Origin: CAYXVJ01 sp050309435
GTDB taxonomy: Bacteria; Bacillota; Clostridia; Saccharofermentanales; Fastidiosipilaceae
Direction: 5' to 3'
DNA length: 36,296 bases
Assembly (NCBI GenBank): GCA_050309435.1
Contig: JBNRMJ010000010.1
Coordinates: 1-36,296, forward strand
The first letter of the stretch is position 1. Each line of letters begins with the position of its first letter. The position numbers and the translations under genes were made by a program. The notes under the pieces are model-generated. The model ran no database searches. It was not told the origin of the DNA and was given only the letters and a program-made list of their open reading frames with translations. Positions 8,622 to 17,133 of this stretch are shown here, in pieces.

Positions 8622-9629
8622 ATGATGAATTTACAAGAGATCATCCCCGAGGACTTCAGCGGCGTAATATCCGTCAGGAGGCAGGAAGAAATAGTCTTTG
8701 AAGCAGGATTCGGCTATGCCGACCGAGCCAACCTGAGGCCTAATCGGATCGACAGTAAATTTGCTACGGCCTCCGCCGGAAAAGCCTTCGTGGCTGTAGC
8801 GGTCTTCGCCTTGATTGAGGCAGGAAAGCTCAGCCCGGACAGTACGATCGGAGATCTGCTCGATTTTGACTTAAAGGCAATTGACCCCGCCATCACGGTC
8901 AGACAGTTGCTGAACCATACGTCGGGTATTCCGGATTACTTCGACGAGTCCGTCATGGATGACTACGAGGAGCTCTGGATAGACCGGCCGAGCTATCGCT
9001 TCAGGAAATCTTCCGACTTGATTCCGCTCTTTATCGATAAGCCGATGCTGTACCCCGCAGGCGAGCGATTCCAATACAACAATACCGGCTATGTCGTGCT
9101 GGGACTCATCATCGAAGCACAAAGCGGCCTGCCCTTCGACGAATACCTTCGCGAACGGATTTTCGATCGTTGCGGAATGTCGGATACAGGATATTTCGAG
9201 CTCGATAAACTGCCGGCTAACTGCTCCTTTTCCTATATATTCGATCCGGCCGATGGCAGGTATCGCACGAACATTTTTTCCATCGAGGCCAAGGGCAGCG
9301 GAGCAGGCGGCGCTTTTACCACTGCAACCGATGTCAGGAAATTCTGGACTGCTCTGATGAAGGGCGATCTGATCACCCGCGACAGCGTGAAGCTGATGAC
9401 TTCTCCGCAAATCGATGAAGGCTACTACGGCTACGGACTCTGGCTTATTGACAAAACACTTCCTTCGTTTCAAGGTTCCGATCCCGGGGTGGATTTCATT
9501 ACGTCTTTTGACCGTGAACATGATCTGATTGTCACAATCCTCGCCAACATGAACTGCGATATAGAAGGACTGCACATGAAAATCAGGAACCGTATCCTCT
9601 CACAGGCATCTGAATTTTTCTTAACTTAG
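8622..9629 (+). CDS. Serine hydrolase of the beta-lactamase / class C PBP fold
   Basis: The 335-residue protein carries the PF00144 active-site signature: S51-A-G-K54 (SxxK, in a TASAGKAF context), Y152-N-N154 (YxN) in a YNNTGYVVLG context, and a glycine-rich GSGAGGAFTT segment at the KTG/HxG position. VRQLLNHTSGIPDY is the usual linker block. There is no signal peptide, so it acts in the cytoplasm as an esterase or peptidase-like hydrolase rather than as a secreted beta-lactamase. GGAGG at 8611-8615 gives the start. The stop codon overlaps that of the convergent LysR gene by 4 bases, and no terminator is visible between them. Confidence 0.85.
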   Translation: MMNLQEIIPEDFSGVISVRRQEEIVFEAGFGYADRANLRPNRIDSKFATASAGKAFVAVAVFALIEAGKLSPDSTIGDLLDFDLKAIDPAITVRQLLNHTSGIPDYFDESVMDDYEELWIDRPSYRFRKSSDLIPLFIDKPMLYPAGERFQYNNTGYVVLGLIIEAQSGLPFDEYLRERIFDRCGMSDTGYFELDKLPANCSFSYIFDPADGRYRTNIFSIEAKGSGAGGAFTTATDVRKFWTALMKGDLITRDSVKLMTSPQIDEGYYGYGLWLIDKTLPSFQGSDPGVDFITSFDREHDLIVTILANMNCDIEGLHMKIRNRILSQASEFFLT

Positions 9630-10519
9630 AGACAGTTTCGTCGGGCAATAATCTGTTCATACCAGGATTCGATTTGCACACGATCGGGGCTGTCTTTTAG
9701 ATATACGAAGTTAAAAGGATGGCTCATATCGAAATTGCGCAGAGGAACCTCTTTTAAGTAGCCTTCTTCCAGTTCCTTTTTCACCGCTTCGCGATACATA
9801 AAAGTGATTCCGATATTCTGATGGCAAAGCATCTTGATCGCATTCATATTGCCGATAACGAGATGTCTTCTGAAATCATCGACACTCAGATTTTTCATAT
9901 ATAAAAACTGTTCCAGAATATCTCTGGTTCCGCTGCCTTCTTCTCGCAGTACGAGGGTTTGGCCCAGTAGACTATCCGGATCGTTTTGGCGATCGGCCAT
10001 GGGATTATCCGGAGAACAAACAGCAATATAGGCTTCATCCGAGATCAGCCGGTAAGCAAACTGACTGTGATTGAAATGACCTTCCAATAAGGCAAAATCA
10101 ATCTCGCCTGCCCAGAGCATCTGTTGCAGCAATTTGGTATTCTCTACGTGCATCGAAATTTTGATCTCCGGGTCCTCGGAAAAGATCGAAGCCAGGATCG
10201 GAGGCATCGTGTATTCGCCGATGGTGAGCGTTGCGCCGAAATTCAGAGGCCGTGTCCTTTGAGATATGCGTTTTAAAAGCGGCTTGATCCGCTCCGAATT
10301 CGCCTGTAGCGAAATGATATATTCCCGAAGCGCTTTTCCCTCTTCGCTCAAGGAGAAGTTTTTTCCTTTTCCATCGACGAGAGAGACAGCGTAATACTCT
10401 TCCAGATAACGGATATGTTGTGATATGGCGGGTTGCGTCATATTAAGCCGCCGGGCAGCCTTCGTATAGCTTCCGCATTCGCAGAGCATTAAAAAACTTT
10501 GTAATCGGTTATCGATCAT
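9626..10519 (-). CDS. LysR family transcriptional regulator, YeiE-like
   Basis: The 297-residue protein has the N-terminal LysR winged helix-turn-helix (GSYTKAARRLNMTQPAISQHI near residues 16-36). A type 2 periplasmic-binding-like effector domain follows, with EGSGTRDILE near residue 180. It is divergent from a UPF0324 (YeiH) permease gene at 10625, the arrangement seen for yeiE/yeiH in enterobacteria. That context suggests it activates the permease in response to a small anion, possibly a sulfur compound (inference). AGGAG precedes the ATG. Confidence 0.87.
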   Translation of the reverse strand: MIDNRLQSFLMLCECGSYTKAARRLNMTQPAISQHIRYLEEYYAVSLVDGKGKNFSLSEEGKALREYIISLQANSERIKPLLKRISQRTRPLNFGATLTIGEYTMPPILASIFSEDPEIKISMHVENTKLLQQMLWAGEIDFALLEGHFNHSQFAYRLISDEAYIAVCSPDNPMADRQNDPDSLLGQTLVLREEGSGTRDILEQFLYMKNLSVDDFRRHLVIGNMNAIKMLCHQNIGITFMYREAVKKELEEGYLKEVPLRNFDMSHPFNFVYLKDSPDRVQIESWYEQIIARRNCL

Positions 10520-10540
10520 AAGGCTCTCCTATAAGAAATC

Positions 10541-10565
10541 ATTATCAAACTATAACATATTATCA
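10541..10565. promoter_or_regulatory. Paired ATTATCA repeats in the LysR/YeiH divergent gap
   Basis: Two direct copies of ATTATCA start at 10541 and 10559, 18 bases apart, inside the AT-rich 105-base gap between divergent genes. A LysR regulator normally binds here and controls both promoters. Whether these repeats are its site is a guess. I could not define clear -35 and -10 elements. Confidence 0.35.
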
Positions 10566-10624
10566 TTTTACCTTATACCAAGAGCGTGATATCCTGTACC
10601 CAATGTAAAAAACGGAGGCAGTCA

Positions 10625-11641
10625 ATGTTAGAAAAAATCAAGTCAAATGCGCCGGGCATTCTCTTCAGTGCGGGTGTGGCCGTCATCGCCATTTTCCTTA
10701 GCAGCCTGATCCCCGGCGATATCATCGGAGCTACCGTCATGGCACTCCTGGTCGGCATGGCTTTACACCCTTTCGCCGAGAAAAATCCTTTACTTAAAGA
10801 CGGTGTCAACTTCACCGGTAAAATGATCCTTCGACTGGGCATCATCCTCATGGGCGTCAATATGAATATCGCAGATGTGCTGAGCGTCGGCAGATATTCC
10901 CTCTTCATGATGATCTTCACGATGGCCACAGCCTTTGGCGTGGGAAATCTCCTTGGAAAAATTTTCGGTATCAACTGGAAGCTGACCAACTTGTTATCTG
11001 TGAGTACGGCGATCTGCGGAGGCTCGGCCGTCGCGGCCGTGGGTCCCGCTATCAAGGCCAGAGACGAAGATATGGCCTATGCTCTTTCGTCCACCTTTAT
11101 TTTCGATGTCATCACCGTCGTCATTTTCCCCTGGATCGGTATGGCCATCGGTATGACCGCGATGGGTTACGGTCTTTGGATCGGTACGGCTGTCAACGAC
11201 ACTTCGTCGGTTGTCGCGGCCGGTTATGCTTTCTCCGAGTTTGCCGGTAATACGGCAGTCATCGTTAAGCTGACCAGAACTCTCTTTATCATCCCCTATG
11301 TGCTGATTTTCTCTGTCCTCAACGAACGAGTGGAAGCGAAATCAGCGGGCAGCGGAAAACGCGTTCCTGTCAATTTGAAGAAGATTTTCCCTTTCTTTAT
11401 TCTCTTGTTCCTCGCCGTCGTGATTCTGCGCAGCACGGGAATCATACCCGAAGTACTGGTCCCGTCTCTGGCGAAAGGCTCGAAATTCTTCATGGTCATG
11501 GCTTTATCGGCCATCGGTCTGAAAACAAGTTTTGGCGATATTAAGGAGATTGGCATCAAACCCATGCTTCTGGGTTTCCTGATGGATACCACAGTCGTCG
11601 TCGTAGCGATGGGTGTTTTGTACTTCACCGGTAATTTCTAA
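10625..11641 (+). CDS. UPF0324 / YeiH family membrane protein, putative sulfate exporter
   Basis: The 338-residue protein is a polytopic membrane protein with about ten helices and matches the UPF0324 (Cons_hypoth698) family. Family stretches include GMALHPF, NFTGKMILRLGIILMGVNMN, STAICGGSAVAAVGP near residues 121-135, and GTAVNDTSSVVAAGYAFS. The family is annotated as putative sulfate exporters, and biochemical evidence is thin. GGAGG at 10613-10617 sets the start at ATG 10625. A further in-frame ATG at 10586 lies in the promoter region and lacks a ribosome site. A terminator follows 35 bases after the stop. Confidence 0.85.
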   Translation: MLEKIKSNAPGILFSAGVAVIAIFLSSLIPGDIIGATVMALLVGMALHPFAEKNPLLKDGVNFTGKMILRLGIILMGVNMNIADVLSVGRYSLFMMIFTMATAFGVGNLLGKIFGINWKLTNLLSVSTAICGGSAVAAVGPAIKARDEDMAYALSSTFIFDVITVVIFPWIGMAIGMTAMGYGLWIGTAVNDTSSVVAAGYAFSEFAGNTAVIVKLTRTLFIIPYVLIFSVLNERVEAKSAGSGKRVPVNLKKIFPFFILLFLAVVILRSTGIIPEVLVPSLAKGSKFFMVMALSAIGLKTSFGDIKEIGIKPMLLGFLMDTTVVVVAMGVLYFTGNF

Positions 11642-11675
11642 TGTAATGCAACCATAGCTAAAATATTCATCTAGC

Positions 11676-11706
11676 AAAGGCCTTCTCTCGCGAGAAGGTC
11701 TTTCAT
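11676..11706 (+). terminator. Terminator after the YeiH-like gene
   Basis: AAAGGCCTTCTC (11676-11687) pairs with GAGAAGGTCTTT (11692-11703) through a TCGC loop. It is a 12-bp stem with one wobble pair, followed by TTCATTA. Confidence 0.75.
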
Positions 11707-11926
11707 TATGAAGCTTGTGCGTAGAACTATTTGTTAGTTTTCATTTGTAGCTTTACAAACATTTTTCTACCTTTTGCAATGATCTTTGTATAATTTTACG
11801 ATAAATTTATGTTCGTATCGAACTTTTGGTTTTGGTAATTGTTTCTATGTTAATATATAGATTAGGGAAAAAATCAGCAGACAATTTTATCATGTAAACA
11901 TATGTTTCAAACGAGGAGACTTCTTG
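11707..11926 (+). other. AT-rich leader of the ATP synthase operon
   Basis: No gene is seen in these 220 bases. The segment must hold the atp promoter. A consensus TATAAT lies at 11789-11794 but has no good -35 at 16-18 bases. A second candidate set, TTGGTT at 11826 with TTAATA at 11850, is weak. If the first is used, the untranslated leader is about 125 bases. I saw no strong conserved RNA structure. Confidence 0.35.
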
Positions 11927-12163
11927 ATGAAGAAACAACAGAAGAAAGATTCTCGATCGAAAAACAACGAAACATTTCGTGCGTTGGCCAATTTCTCGCA
12001 AATCGGCATAACCATGGCGGCAGCCGTCTTGATCGGTGTATTCATCGGTAAGTATCTGGATGATCTCTTTAACACAAAACCCTGCTTACTATTGATTTTC
12101 TCTCTTTTAGGCGCAGGGGCAGCGCTGCGGTCTTTATTTCAGGTGCCCGATAAGAAAAAATAA
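11927..12163 (+). CDS. atpZ: AtpZ/AtpI-like membrane protein of the ATP synthase operon
   Basis: The 78-residue protein has a charged N-terminus (KKQQKKDSRSKNNETFRALA) and two membrane helices (ITMAAAVLIGVFIGKYLDDLF and PCLLLIFSLLGAGAALRSLF). This matches the AtpZ / F0F1-ATPase_I family found first in many Clostridia and Bacilli atp operons. It is proposed to work with AtpI in c-ring assembly or Mg/Ca transport. GAGGAG at 11913-11918 precedes ATG 11927. A TTG directly before it (11924) is in frame but closer to the site than usual. Confidence 0.8.
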   Translation: MKKQQKKDSRSKNNETFRALANFSQIGITMAAAVLIGVFIGKYLDDLFNTKPCLLLIFSLLGAGAALRSLFQVPDKKK

Positions 12164-12197
12164 ACGAATATGCAAACATAATTTGAGGAGGACCCGG

Positions 12198-12575
12198 ATG
12201 AGGCTTTCGGATTTAGCGAAAAAAATGCTCAAAGCTGTAATAGTTGTTGCTCTGGCGAGCATCGTTATTTCCATGATTTATTATCGTTCCTTAGCCTTCA
12301 TCCCTTTTCTGCTGGGAGTCGTATTGGGTACGGCGGTCAGCATCTGGAAAATCTTTCTACTGGATAAAGCCGTTGACAACGCACTTGCGATGGAGCAGCA
12401 TCGCGCGGGGAGCTATGCGGGTTTGCAGTATCTCCTGAGGCTTGCTCTTACCGGCGCGGCTTTATTGATTGGCGCACTCATCGATCCGATAAATTTATGG
12501 GGCGTTGTCTTCGGCATACTGTCATTTCAGCTTTCTTTGTACTTCGTGAAATTTTCGAGTAAACCGACCGCTTAA
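12198..12575 (+). CDS. atpI: ATP synthase subunit I (AtpI)
   Basis: The 125-residue protein has four predicted membrane helices (AVIVVALASIVISMIYY, AFIPFLLGVVLGTAVSIW, LRLALTGAALLIGALI, LWGVVFGILSFQLSLYF), the AtpI topology. AtpI is an assembly factor for the c-ring, best documented for Na+-coupled synthases. GAGGAGG at 12184-12190 is 7 bases before ATG 12198. The upstream TTG at 12183 overlaps the ribosome site and is rejected. The gene lies between atpZ and atpB as usual. Confidence 0.8.
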   Translation: MRLSDLAKKMLKAVIVVALASIVISMIYYRSLAFIPFLLGVVLGTAVSIWKIFLLDKAVDNALAMEQHRAGSYAGLQYLLRLALTGAALLIGALIDPINLWGVVFGILSFQLSLYFVKFSSKPTA

Positions 12576-12622
12576 GTACTGGCAGCGCTTCGAACACAAG
12601 TGGCAAAGGAGGTGATCTATTT

Positions 12623-13300
12623 ATGTTGCTCAATATCGATAATATATGGGTTTGGAACATCGGCGGCGTTGAGATCTGGATAACGGAAACGATCTTTAAC
12701 ACCTGGATTATTATGGCAGTTCTGATTCTCGTGGCGATCATCGCACGTATCAAACTTAGAAAATTCAATGAAGTGCCGTCCGGTTTTCAAAACGGGATCG
12801 AAGCCGTTATCGAAACCTTTGACAATTTCGCAGGCGACAGCCTGGGCGAGAAAGTCTCGTACATGGCTCCCTGGTTCTTTTCCGTCTTTATGCTGCTGTT
12901 ATCTGCTGCACTCTTCAGCGTTTTCGGGCTGCGAGCGCCGACGGCGGACTTCGCGACGACCTTTGCCCTGGCATTTTGCACCTTTGTGTTAATGCTGGCA
13001 CTTGGCATTCGTCATAGAAGAGGGGAGTATCTGAAAAGTTTCTTCTCCCCGCATTTTGTCTTCTTCCCGCTGAACCTGATCGGGGAGTTGGCGAAACCGA
13101 TATCTTTGAGCTTCCGCCTGTTTGGCAATATGCTCTCGGGAACCATTATCCTGACACTGTATTACGGGCTGACACCCTTATTCGTACAATTCGGTATACC
13201 GGCCCTGCTTCATGCTTTTTTCGATGTTTTATTCGGAGCTTTACAGACTTACATCTTCGTCATTATCAGCCTGATGTATGTCAGAAGTGCCGTCGATTAA
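12623..13300 (+). CDS. atpB: ATP synthase Fo subunit a
   Basis: The 225-residue membrane protein has the subunit a signature ELAKPISLSFRLFGNMLSG with the essential stator arginine R165, and a C-terminal FDVLFGALQTYIFVIISLMYV helix pair. It forms the two ion half-channels against the c-ring and drives rotor turning. GGAGGTGA lies about 11 bases before the ATG. It is at the short end for the family, which fits bacteria of this group. Confidence 0.95.
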   Translation: MLLNIDNIWVWNIGGVEIWITETIFNTWIIMAVLILVAIIARIKLRKFNEVPSGFQNGIEAVIETFDNFAGDSLGEKVSYMAPWFFSVFMLLLSAALFSVFGLRAPTADFATTFALAFCTFVLMLALGIRHRRGEYLKSFFSPHFVFFPLNLIGELAKPISLSFRLFGNMLSGTIILTLYYGLTPLFVQFGIPALLHAFFDVLFGALQTYIFVIISLMYVRSAVD

Positions 13301-13364
13301 GCATCTTACACTTCACAAGTCTTCAATGTAATGAAAAAACTAATATAACTCGGAGGATTATTTC

Positions 13365-13637
13365 ATGTCAGATTTAGCAACAGTTATCTCGTTCGTTCAC
13401 ATCGCAGCGGCACTTGCCCTGTCGAATGGTATTTTTACCACTTTCGGTCAATCTAAGATTGTGGTTCAAGCAATTGAGTCCATGGCCAGACAGCCGGAAG
13501 CAGCGGACAATATTCGCAGCTCCATGTTCGTCGGTCTTGCTATGGCCGAAACATCAGGTATCTACGGTCTTTTGATCGCCATTATTATGTTGTTCGCCAA
13601 CCCGCTGGTCGACAAACTCGTGAGCCTCATTGGTTAA
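13365..13637 (+). CDS. atpE: ATP synthase Fo subunit c, Na+-type ligand set
   Basis: The 90-residue hairpin protein has the loop ARQPEA and the helix-2 carboxylate E62. The ligand pattern resembles Na+-driven rings such as that of Ilyobacter tartaricus: Q29 in helix 1, then E62-T63-S64 and Y67 in helix 2, ending in LIAIIMLFANP. T63 replaces the usual serine but keeps the hydroxyl. The helix-1 packing motif GxGxGxG is reduced to G22-I-F24-T-T26-F-G28, with two of the small glycines replaced by Phe and Thr. The bulky residues at the inter-helix packing face may alter ring size. CGGAGG precedes the ATG. Confidence 0.93.
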   Translation: MSDLATVISFVHIAAALALSNGIFTTFGQSKIVVQAIESMARQPEAADNIRSSMFVGLAMAETSGIYGLLIAIIMLFANPLVDKLVSLIG

Positions 13638-13681
13638 GCGTTTCCAAGCGAATCGCAAAGACTTAAAGGAGGTCGCGTGAA

Positions 13682-14236
13682 TTGAATCAAATCATCATTC
13701 TGCTGACCCAAACGGTGCCCGAGGGTCGAGTATTCGGACTGGATTCGCAGACACTCATCCAGATCGGCGTTCAGTTGTTCAATGCGGTTTTACTGGCTGC
13801 GGCTTTAAGCTTCATCCTCTATAAACCGGTCAAAGAATTCATGAAAAAACGCTCCGAGAAGATTCGAAGCGGCATCGACAACGCCGAAGCAACCATGGCG
13901 AAAGCCCGGGAGCTAATCGCAAATTACGAATCAAAGATAGAGGATATCAACAAGGAGAGAGTGGAGATTCTGGAAGCCGCTCATCTCAAGGCCAAAGCAG
14001 AGAGTAAAGCCATCCTCGACGAAGCTCGTAAAGAAGCAAACGATATCAAGCTTCGCTCCATGGAAGCTGCCGCCAGGGATAAAGAGCGGCTTCAAGAGGA
14101 GCTTCGTTTATACGTCATTGAGCTATCGTCGGCCATGGCAGAAAAGTTTGTCGCCGAACGCATCGATGACGAGAGCCGCGCTCGTTACTTCGAAGAGATG
14201 ATGGGACAGTTGGAGGAAGCCACATGGCCCAAATAG
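13682..14236 (+). CDS. atpF: ATP synthase Fo subunit b (TTG start)
   Basis: The 184-residue protein has one N-terminal membrane helix (IGVQLFNAVLLAAALSFILYKPV) followed by a long charged coiled coil rich in Ala, Glu and Lys, the peripheral stalk b subunit. The start is TTG 13682, 9 bases after GGAGG (13668-13672). No ATG is available before the membrane helix, and the GTG at 13677 meets a stop at once. The 3' end overlaps atpH by 13 bases. Confidence 0.92.
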   Translation: MNQIIILLTQTVPEGRVFGLDSQTLIQIGVQLFNAVLLAAALSFILYKPVKEFMKKRSEKIRSGIDNAEATMAKARELIANYESKIEDINKERVEILEAAHLKAKAESKAILDEARKEANDIKLRSMEAAARDKERLQEELRLYVIELSSAMAEKFVAERIDDESRARYFEEMMGQLEEATWPK

Positions 14237-14775
14237 AAAATCGCTATGCCAACGCACTGCTCGAACTGTCGCTTGAAAACCATTCCCTGGAAAGCGATCT
14301 GGCCGAGGCAGTCATGGTCAAAGCCGCTCTGGAGGACGAGGAAACTCTGAATTTTCTCATGCATCCCCATATCCCGGAAGGGGTTAAACTCGATCTGATC
14401 AAGAGTGCTTTTGGCAATTGCAACGAGCGCTTGCAGGGCTTTCTGAGACTTTTGATCGACAAAAATCGCGAATCGATCCTGTCTGCAGTTATAGACGACT
14501 ATATCCGTCAGGCGGAGCAGAAGCTCGGCAGGGTCGAAGCCAAAGTCGTGTCGGCAAAGGCCTTGAGCGACGAGCAAATCGCCCGGATGCTTCCTTTGCT
14601 TGGCACACTCACAAAGAAAGATATCAGGATCAAAAACGTTATCGATCCCGACGTGATCGGCGGATTTTATGTCCTTGTCGACGGTCATGTTTTCGATGCG
14701 ACGATTCGATCCGAACTGCATAAAATGAAAGAAACATTGAAGAAAGGAGGCCGTAATGCCAGTAAAACCCGATGA
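14224..14775 (+). CDS. atpH: ATP synthase F1 subunit delta
   Basis: The 183-residue protein starts with the delta signature MAQIENRYANALLELSLEN and ends with IDPDVIGGFYVLVDGHVFDATIRSEL, typical of the OSCP/delta family. It joins the peripheral stalk to the top of F1. It overlaps atpF by 13 bases and atpA by 20 bases, so translation is coupled across three genes. GGAGG precedes the ATG within atpF. Confidence 0.95.
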   Translation: MAQIENRYANALLELSLENHSLESDLAEAVMVKAALEDEETLNFLMHPHIPEGVKLDLIKSAFGNCNERLQGFLRLLIDKNRESILSAVIDDYIRQAEQKLGRVEAKVVSAKALSDEQIARMLPLLGTLTKKDIRIKNVIDPDVIGGFYVLVDGHVFDATIRSELHKMKETLKKGGRNASKTR

Positions 14776-16267
14776 AATAACTGCCGTAATCAAGCGGCAG
14801 ATCGAATCTTACAAGACTCGTCAGGACTTCTCGGAAGCAGGGACGGTCATCCAAATCGGTGACGGCATCGCGCGCGTTTATGGTCTGAAGAATGCCATGA
14901 GCGGCGAATTGCTGGAATTCCCCAACGGAACCTGCGGTATGGCCTTGAATCTGGACGAAGACAGCATCGGCGTCGTTATCATGGGCTCCGATTCCGGTAT
15001 CAAGGAAGGCGATCCGGTCAAGTTGACCGGCAGAATGGCCGAAATTCCCGTCGGCGACGGCATGCTGGGACGCGTGGTCAATGCGCTAGGCGAGCCCCTC
15101 GACGATAAAGGAGCGATCGCAAACGAAGGTTATCGCATGATCGAGAGTATGGCTCCGAGCGTTATCATGCGTCGCGAGGTCAACGACCCGCTGCAGACCG
15201 GCATCAAGGCCATCGACGCACTGGTTCCCATCGGAAAGGGCCAGCGCGAACTCATTATCGGCGACCGTGAAACCGGTAAGACGGCGATTGCGATCGATAC
15301 CATCATCAATCAGAAGAATAACGATGTTCACTGTGTTTATGTGGCCATCGGCCAGAAGGCTTCTACCGTCGCCCGAATCATCAAGGTTTTAAACGAAACC
15401 GGAGCGATGGATTACACGACCGTCGTCTTGTCGACGGCCAGCGACCCGGCTCCCTTACAATATTTCGCGCCTTATGCGGGCTGTGCCATCGCCGAAGAAT
15501 GGATGCACCGCGGAAAAGACGTCCTGATTGTGTACGACGACTTATCCAAACATGCCGTGGCTTATCGTGCCATCAGTCTGCTGCTGCGTCGTCCGCCGGG
15601 ACGCGAAGCCTATCCGGGCGATATCTTCTATCTGCACTCCAGACTGCTGGAGCGTGCGGCCTGCATGAGCGAAACCTATGGCGGCGGTTCATTGACCGCT
15701 CTGCCGATTGTCGAAACGCAGGAAGGCGATATCTCGGCTTACATACCGACGAACATCATCTCGATTACCGATGGTCAGATCTACCTCGAAGCCGATCTTT
15801 TCAACCACGGAATTCGTCCGGCAATCAACCCCGGTCTCTCTGTCTCGCGTGTCGGCGGTTCCGCCCAGATCTCTGCGATGAAGAAATTGGCCGGTCCGCT
15901 TCGTATCGAGTTTGCTCAATATAAAGAACTGTCGGTTTTCTCACAGTTCGGAACAGACCTGGATCAAGACACCCTGGATCGCCTGAAACACGGCGAACAG
16001 ATCATGCAGGTACTCAAGCAATCGCAGTACAGACCCATGGCTGTGGAAAACCAGGTGTTGATTTTCTTTGCTCTTAGTAGAAGACATCTGACCGATCTGG
16101 AGACGGGCCGTCTCTTGAGATTCCAGCGCGATCTGATCAAGTATGTCGATACCCATGCTTCTTACATCAAAGACGAGATCAGAGAAACGGGAGAAATTTC
16201 GGATAAGCTGGCCGAAGCTCTGGATACGGTGATTGCCGAAGTTAAGGAACAATACAATTACGCTTAA
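14756..16267 (+). CDS. atpA: ATP synthase F1 subunit alpha
   Basis: The 503-residue protein is full length for alpha. The P-loop G169-DRETGKT, the VYVAIGQKASTVA segment, ALPIVETQEGDISAYIPTN and the alpha/beta signature PAINPGLSVSRVGGSAQ are all present. It forms the non-catalytic nucleotide sites of the alpha3beta3 head. AAAGGAGG stands 6 bases before the ATG inside the end of atpH. Confidence 0.98.
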   Translation: MPVKPDEITAVIKRQIESYKTRQDFSEAGTVIQIGDGIARVYGLKNAMSGELLEFPNGTCGMALNLDEDSIGVVIMGSDSGIKEGDPVKLTGRMAEIPVGDGMLGRVVNALGEPLDDKGAIANEGYRMIESMAPSVIMRREVNDPLQTGIKAIDALVPIGKGQRELIIGDRETGKTAIAIDTIINQKNNDVHCVYVAIGQKASTVARIIKVLNETGAMDYTTVVLSTASDPAPLQYFAPYAGCAIAEEWMHRGKDVLIVYDDLSKHAVAYRAISLLLRRPPGREAYPGDIFYLHSRLLERAACMSETYGGGSLTALPIVETQEGDISAYIPTNIISITDGQIYLEADLFNHGIRPAINPGLSVSRVGGSAQISAMKKLAGPLRIEFAQYKELSVFSQFGTDLDQDTLDRLKHGEQIMQVLKQSQYRPMAVENQVLIFFALSRRHLTDLETGRLLRFQRDLIKYVDTHASYIKDEIRETGEISDKLAEALDTVIAEVKEQYNYA

Positions 16268-16279
16268 GGAGGTGACGCT

Positions 16280-17119
16280 TTGGCTTCAATGAGAGATATC
16301 AAACAGCGTATCGTAAATGTCAGCTCCACCGAGCAGATAATAAAGGCCATGGATACGATCGCTTCGACCAAACTGCATAAAGCCAGGGCTCAGCTCGAAG
16401 GCGTCCGGCCGATTTACTTCTCTTTAAAGGATCAGGTAACAGAGCTGGGCATGCACCCCGAGGCCCAAAAAAACCCCTTTTTCGCACCTAGAGAAATCAA
16501 GCATTCGCTATATATTATCTTGACCAGCGACAGAGGCTTCGCCGGTGCTTATAACGCGAAGATTCTCTATAAAGCGCTGGAGCATATGCAGGGGAAAAAT
16601 GAAAAAATACTCGTGATCGGCTCCAAGGGCTATGACTTTTTCAAACGAAAGAAGAAAAACATCATTCGCCACATCTCAAACGTGGCCGATTCTCAGGTGT
16701 ATTACGGCAGCGAGAATATCGCCAAGTGGATGACGGATTTATATCTCGAAGGCGAAGCAGACGAAGTTTTCGTGGTTTATACTTATTTCGAAAATGTGCT
16801 CAGTTACGTACCGCATGTTAAGCGTTTACTGCCGGTCCCGGCTGTCGAAACAAGCCCCGATGAGCTCCCGTATAAAACTTACGAACCGGATATCCACACG
16901 GTCATCGACCATACTTTACCGCTCTTTACGCATATGAAACTTTTCCGGGCGGTATCCGAATCGCATACGAGCGAACAGGCGGCACGTATGGTAAACATGA
17001 GCGCCGCCGGTAAAAATGCTTCCGAGCTGATCGAAGACCTGACCCTGCAGTATAACCGGGAACGTCAGGCGGCGATCACTCAGGAGCTCAGCGAGATCAT
17101 CGGAGGGTCGAATATTTGA
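16280..17119 (+). CDS. atpG: ATP synthase F1 subunit gamma (TTG start)
   Basis: The 279-residue central stalk subunit has the canonical N-terminus MASMRDIKQRIVNVSSTEQI and C-terminus NASELIEDLTLQYNRERQA, both facing each other in the rotor coiled coil. The TTG at 16280 follows AAGGAGGTGA and restores the conserved first residues. The ATG at 16289 would remove them. The stop falls just ahead of the beta gene. Confidence 0.96.
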   Translation: MASMRDIKQRIVNVSSTEQIIKAMDTIASTKLHKARAQLEGVRPIYFSLKDQVTELGMHPEAQKNPFFAPREIKHSLYIILTSDRGFAGAYNAKILYKALEHMQGKNEKILVIGSKGYDFFKRKKKNIIRHISNVADSQVYYGSENIAKWMTDLYLEGEADEVFVVYTYFENVLSYVPHVKRLLPVPAVETSPDELPYKTYEPDIHTVIDHTLPLFTHMKLFRAVSESHTSEQAARMVNMSAAGKNASELIEDLTLQYNRERQAAITQELSEIIGGSNI

Positions 17120-17133
17120 TGTTGGGAGATAAA

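Noticed and set aside
11774..11794. TTGCAA followed by TATAAT as a complete atp promoter
   Set aside because: The spacing is only 9 bases, so TTGCAA cannot be the -35 for that -10. Only the -10 is kept, as a weak candidate.
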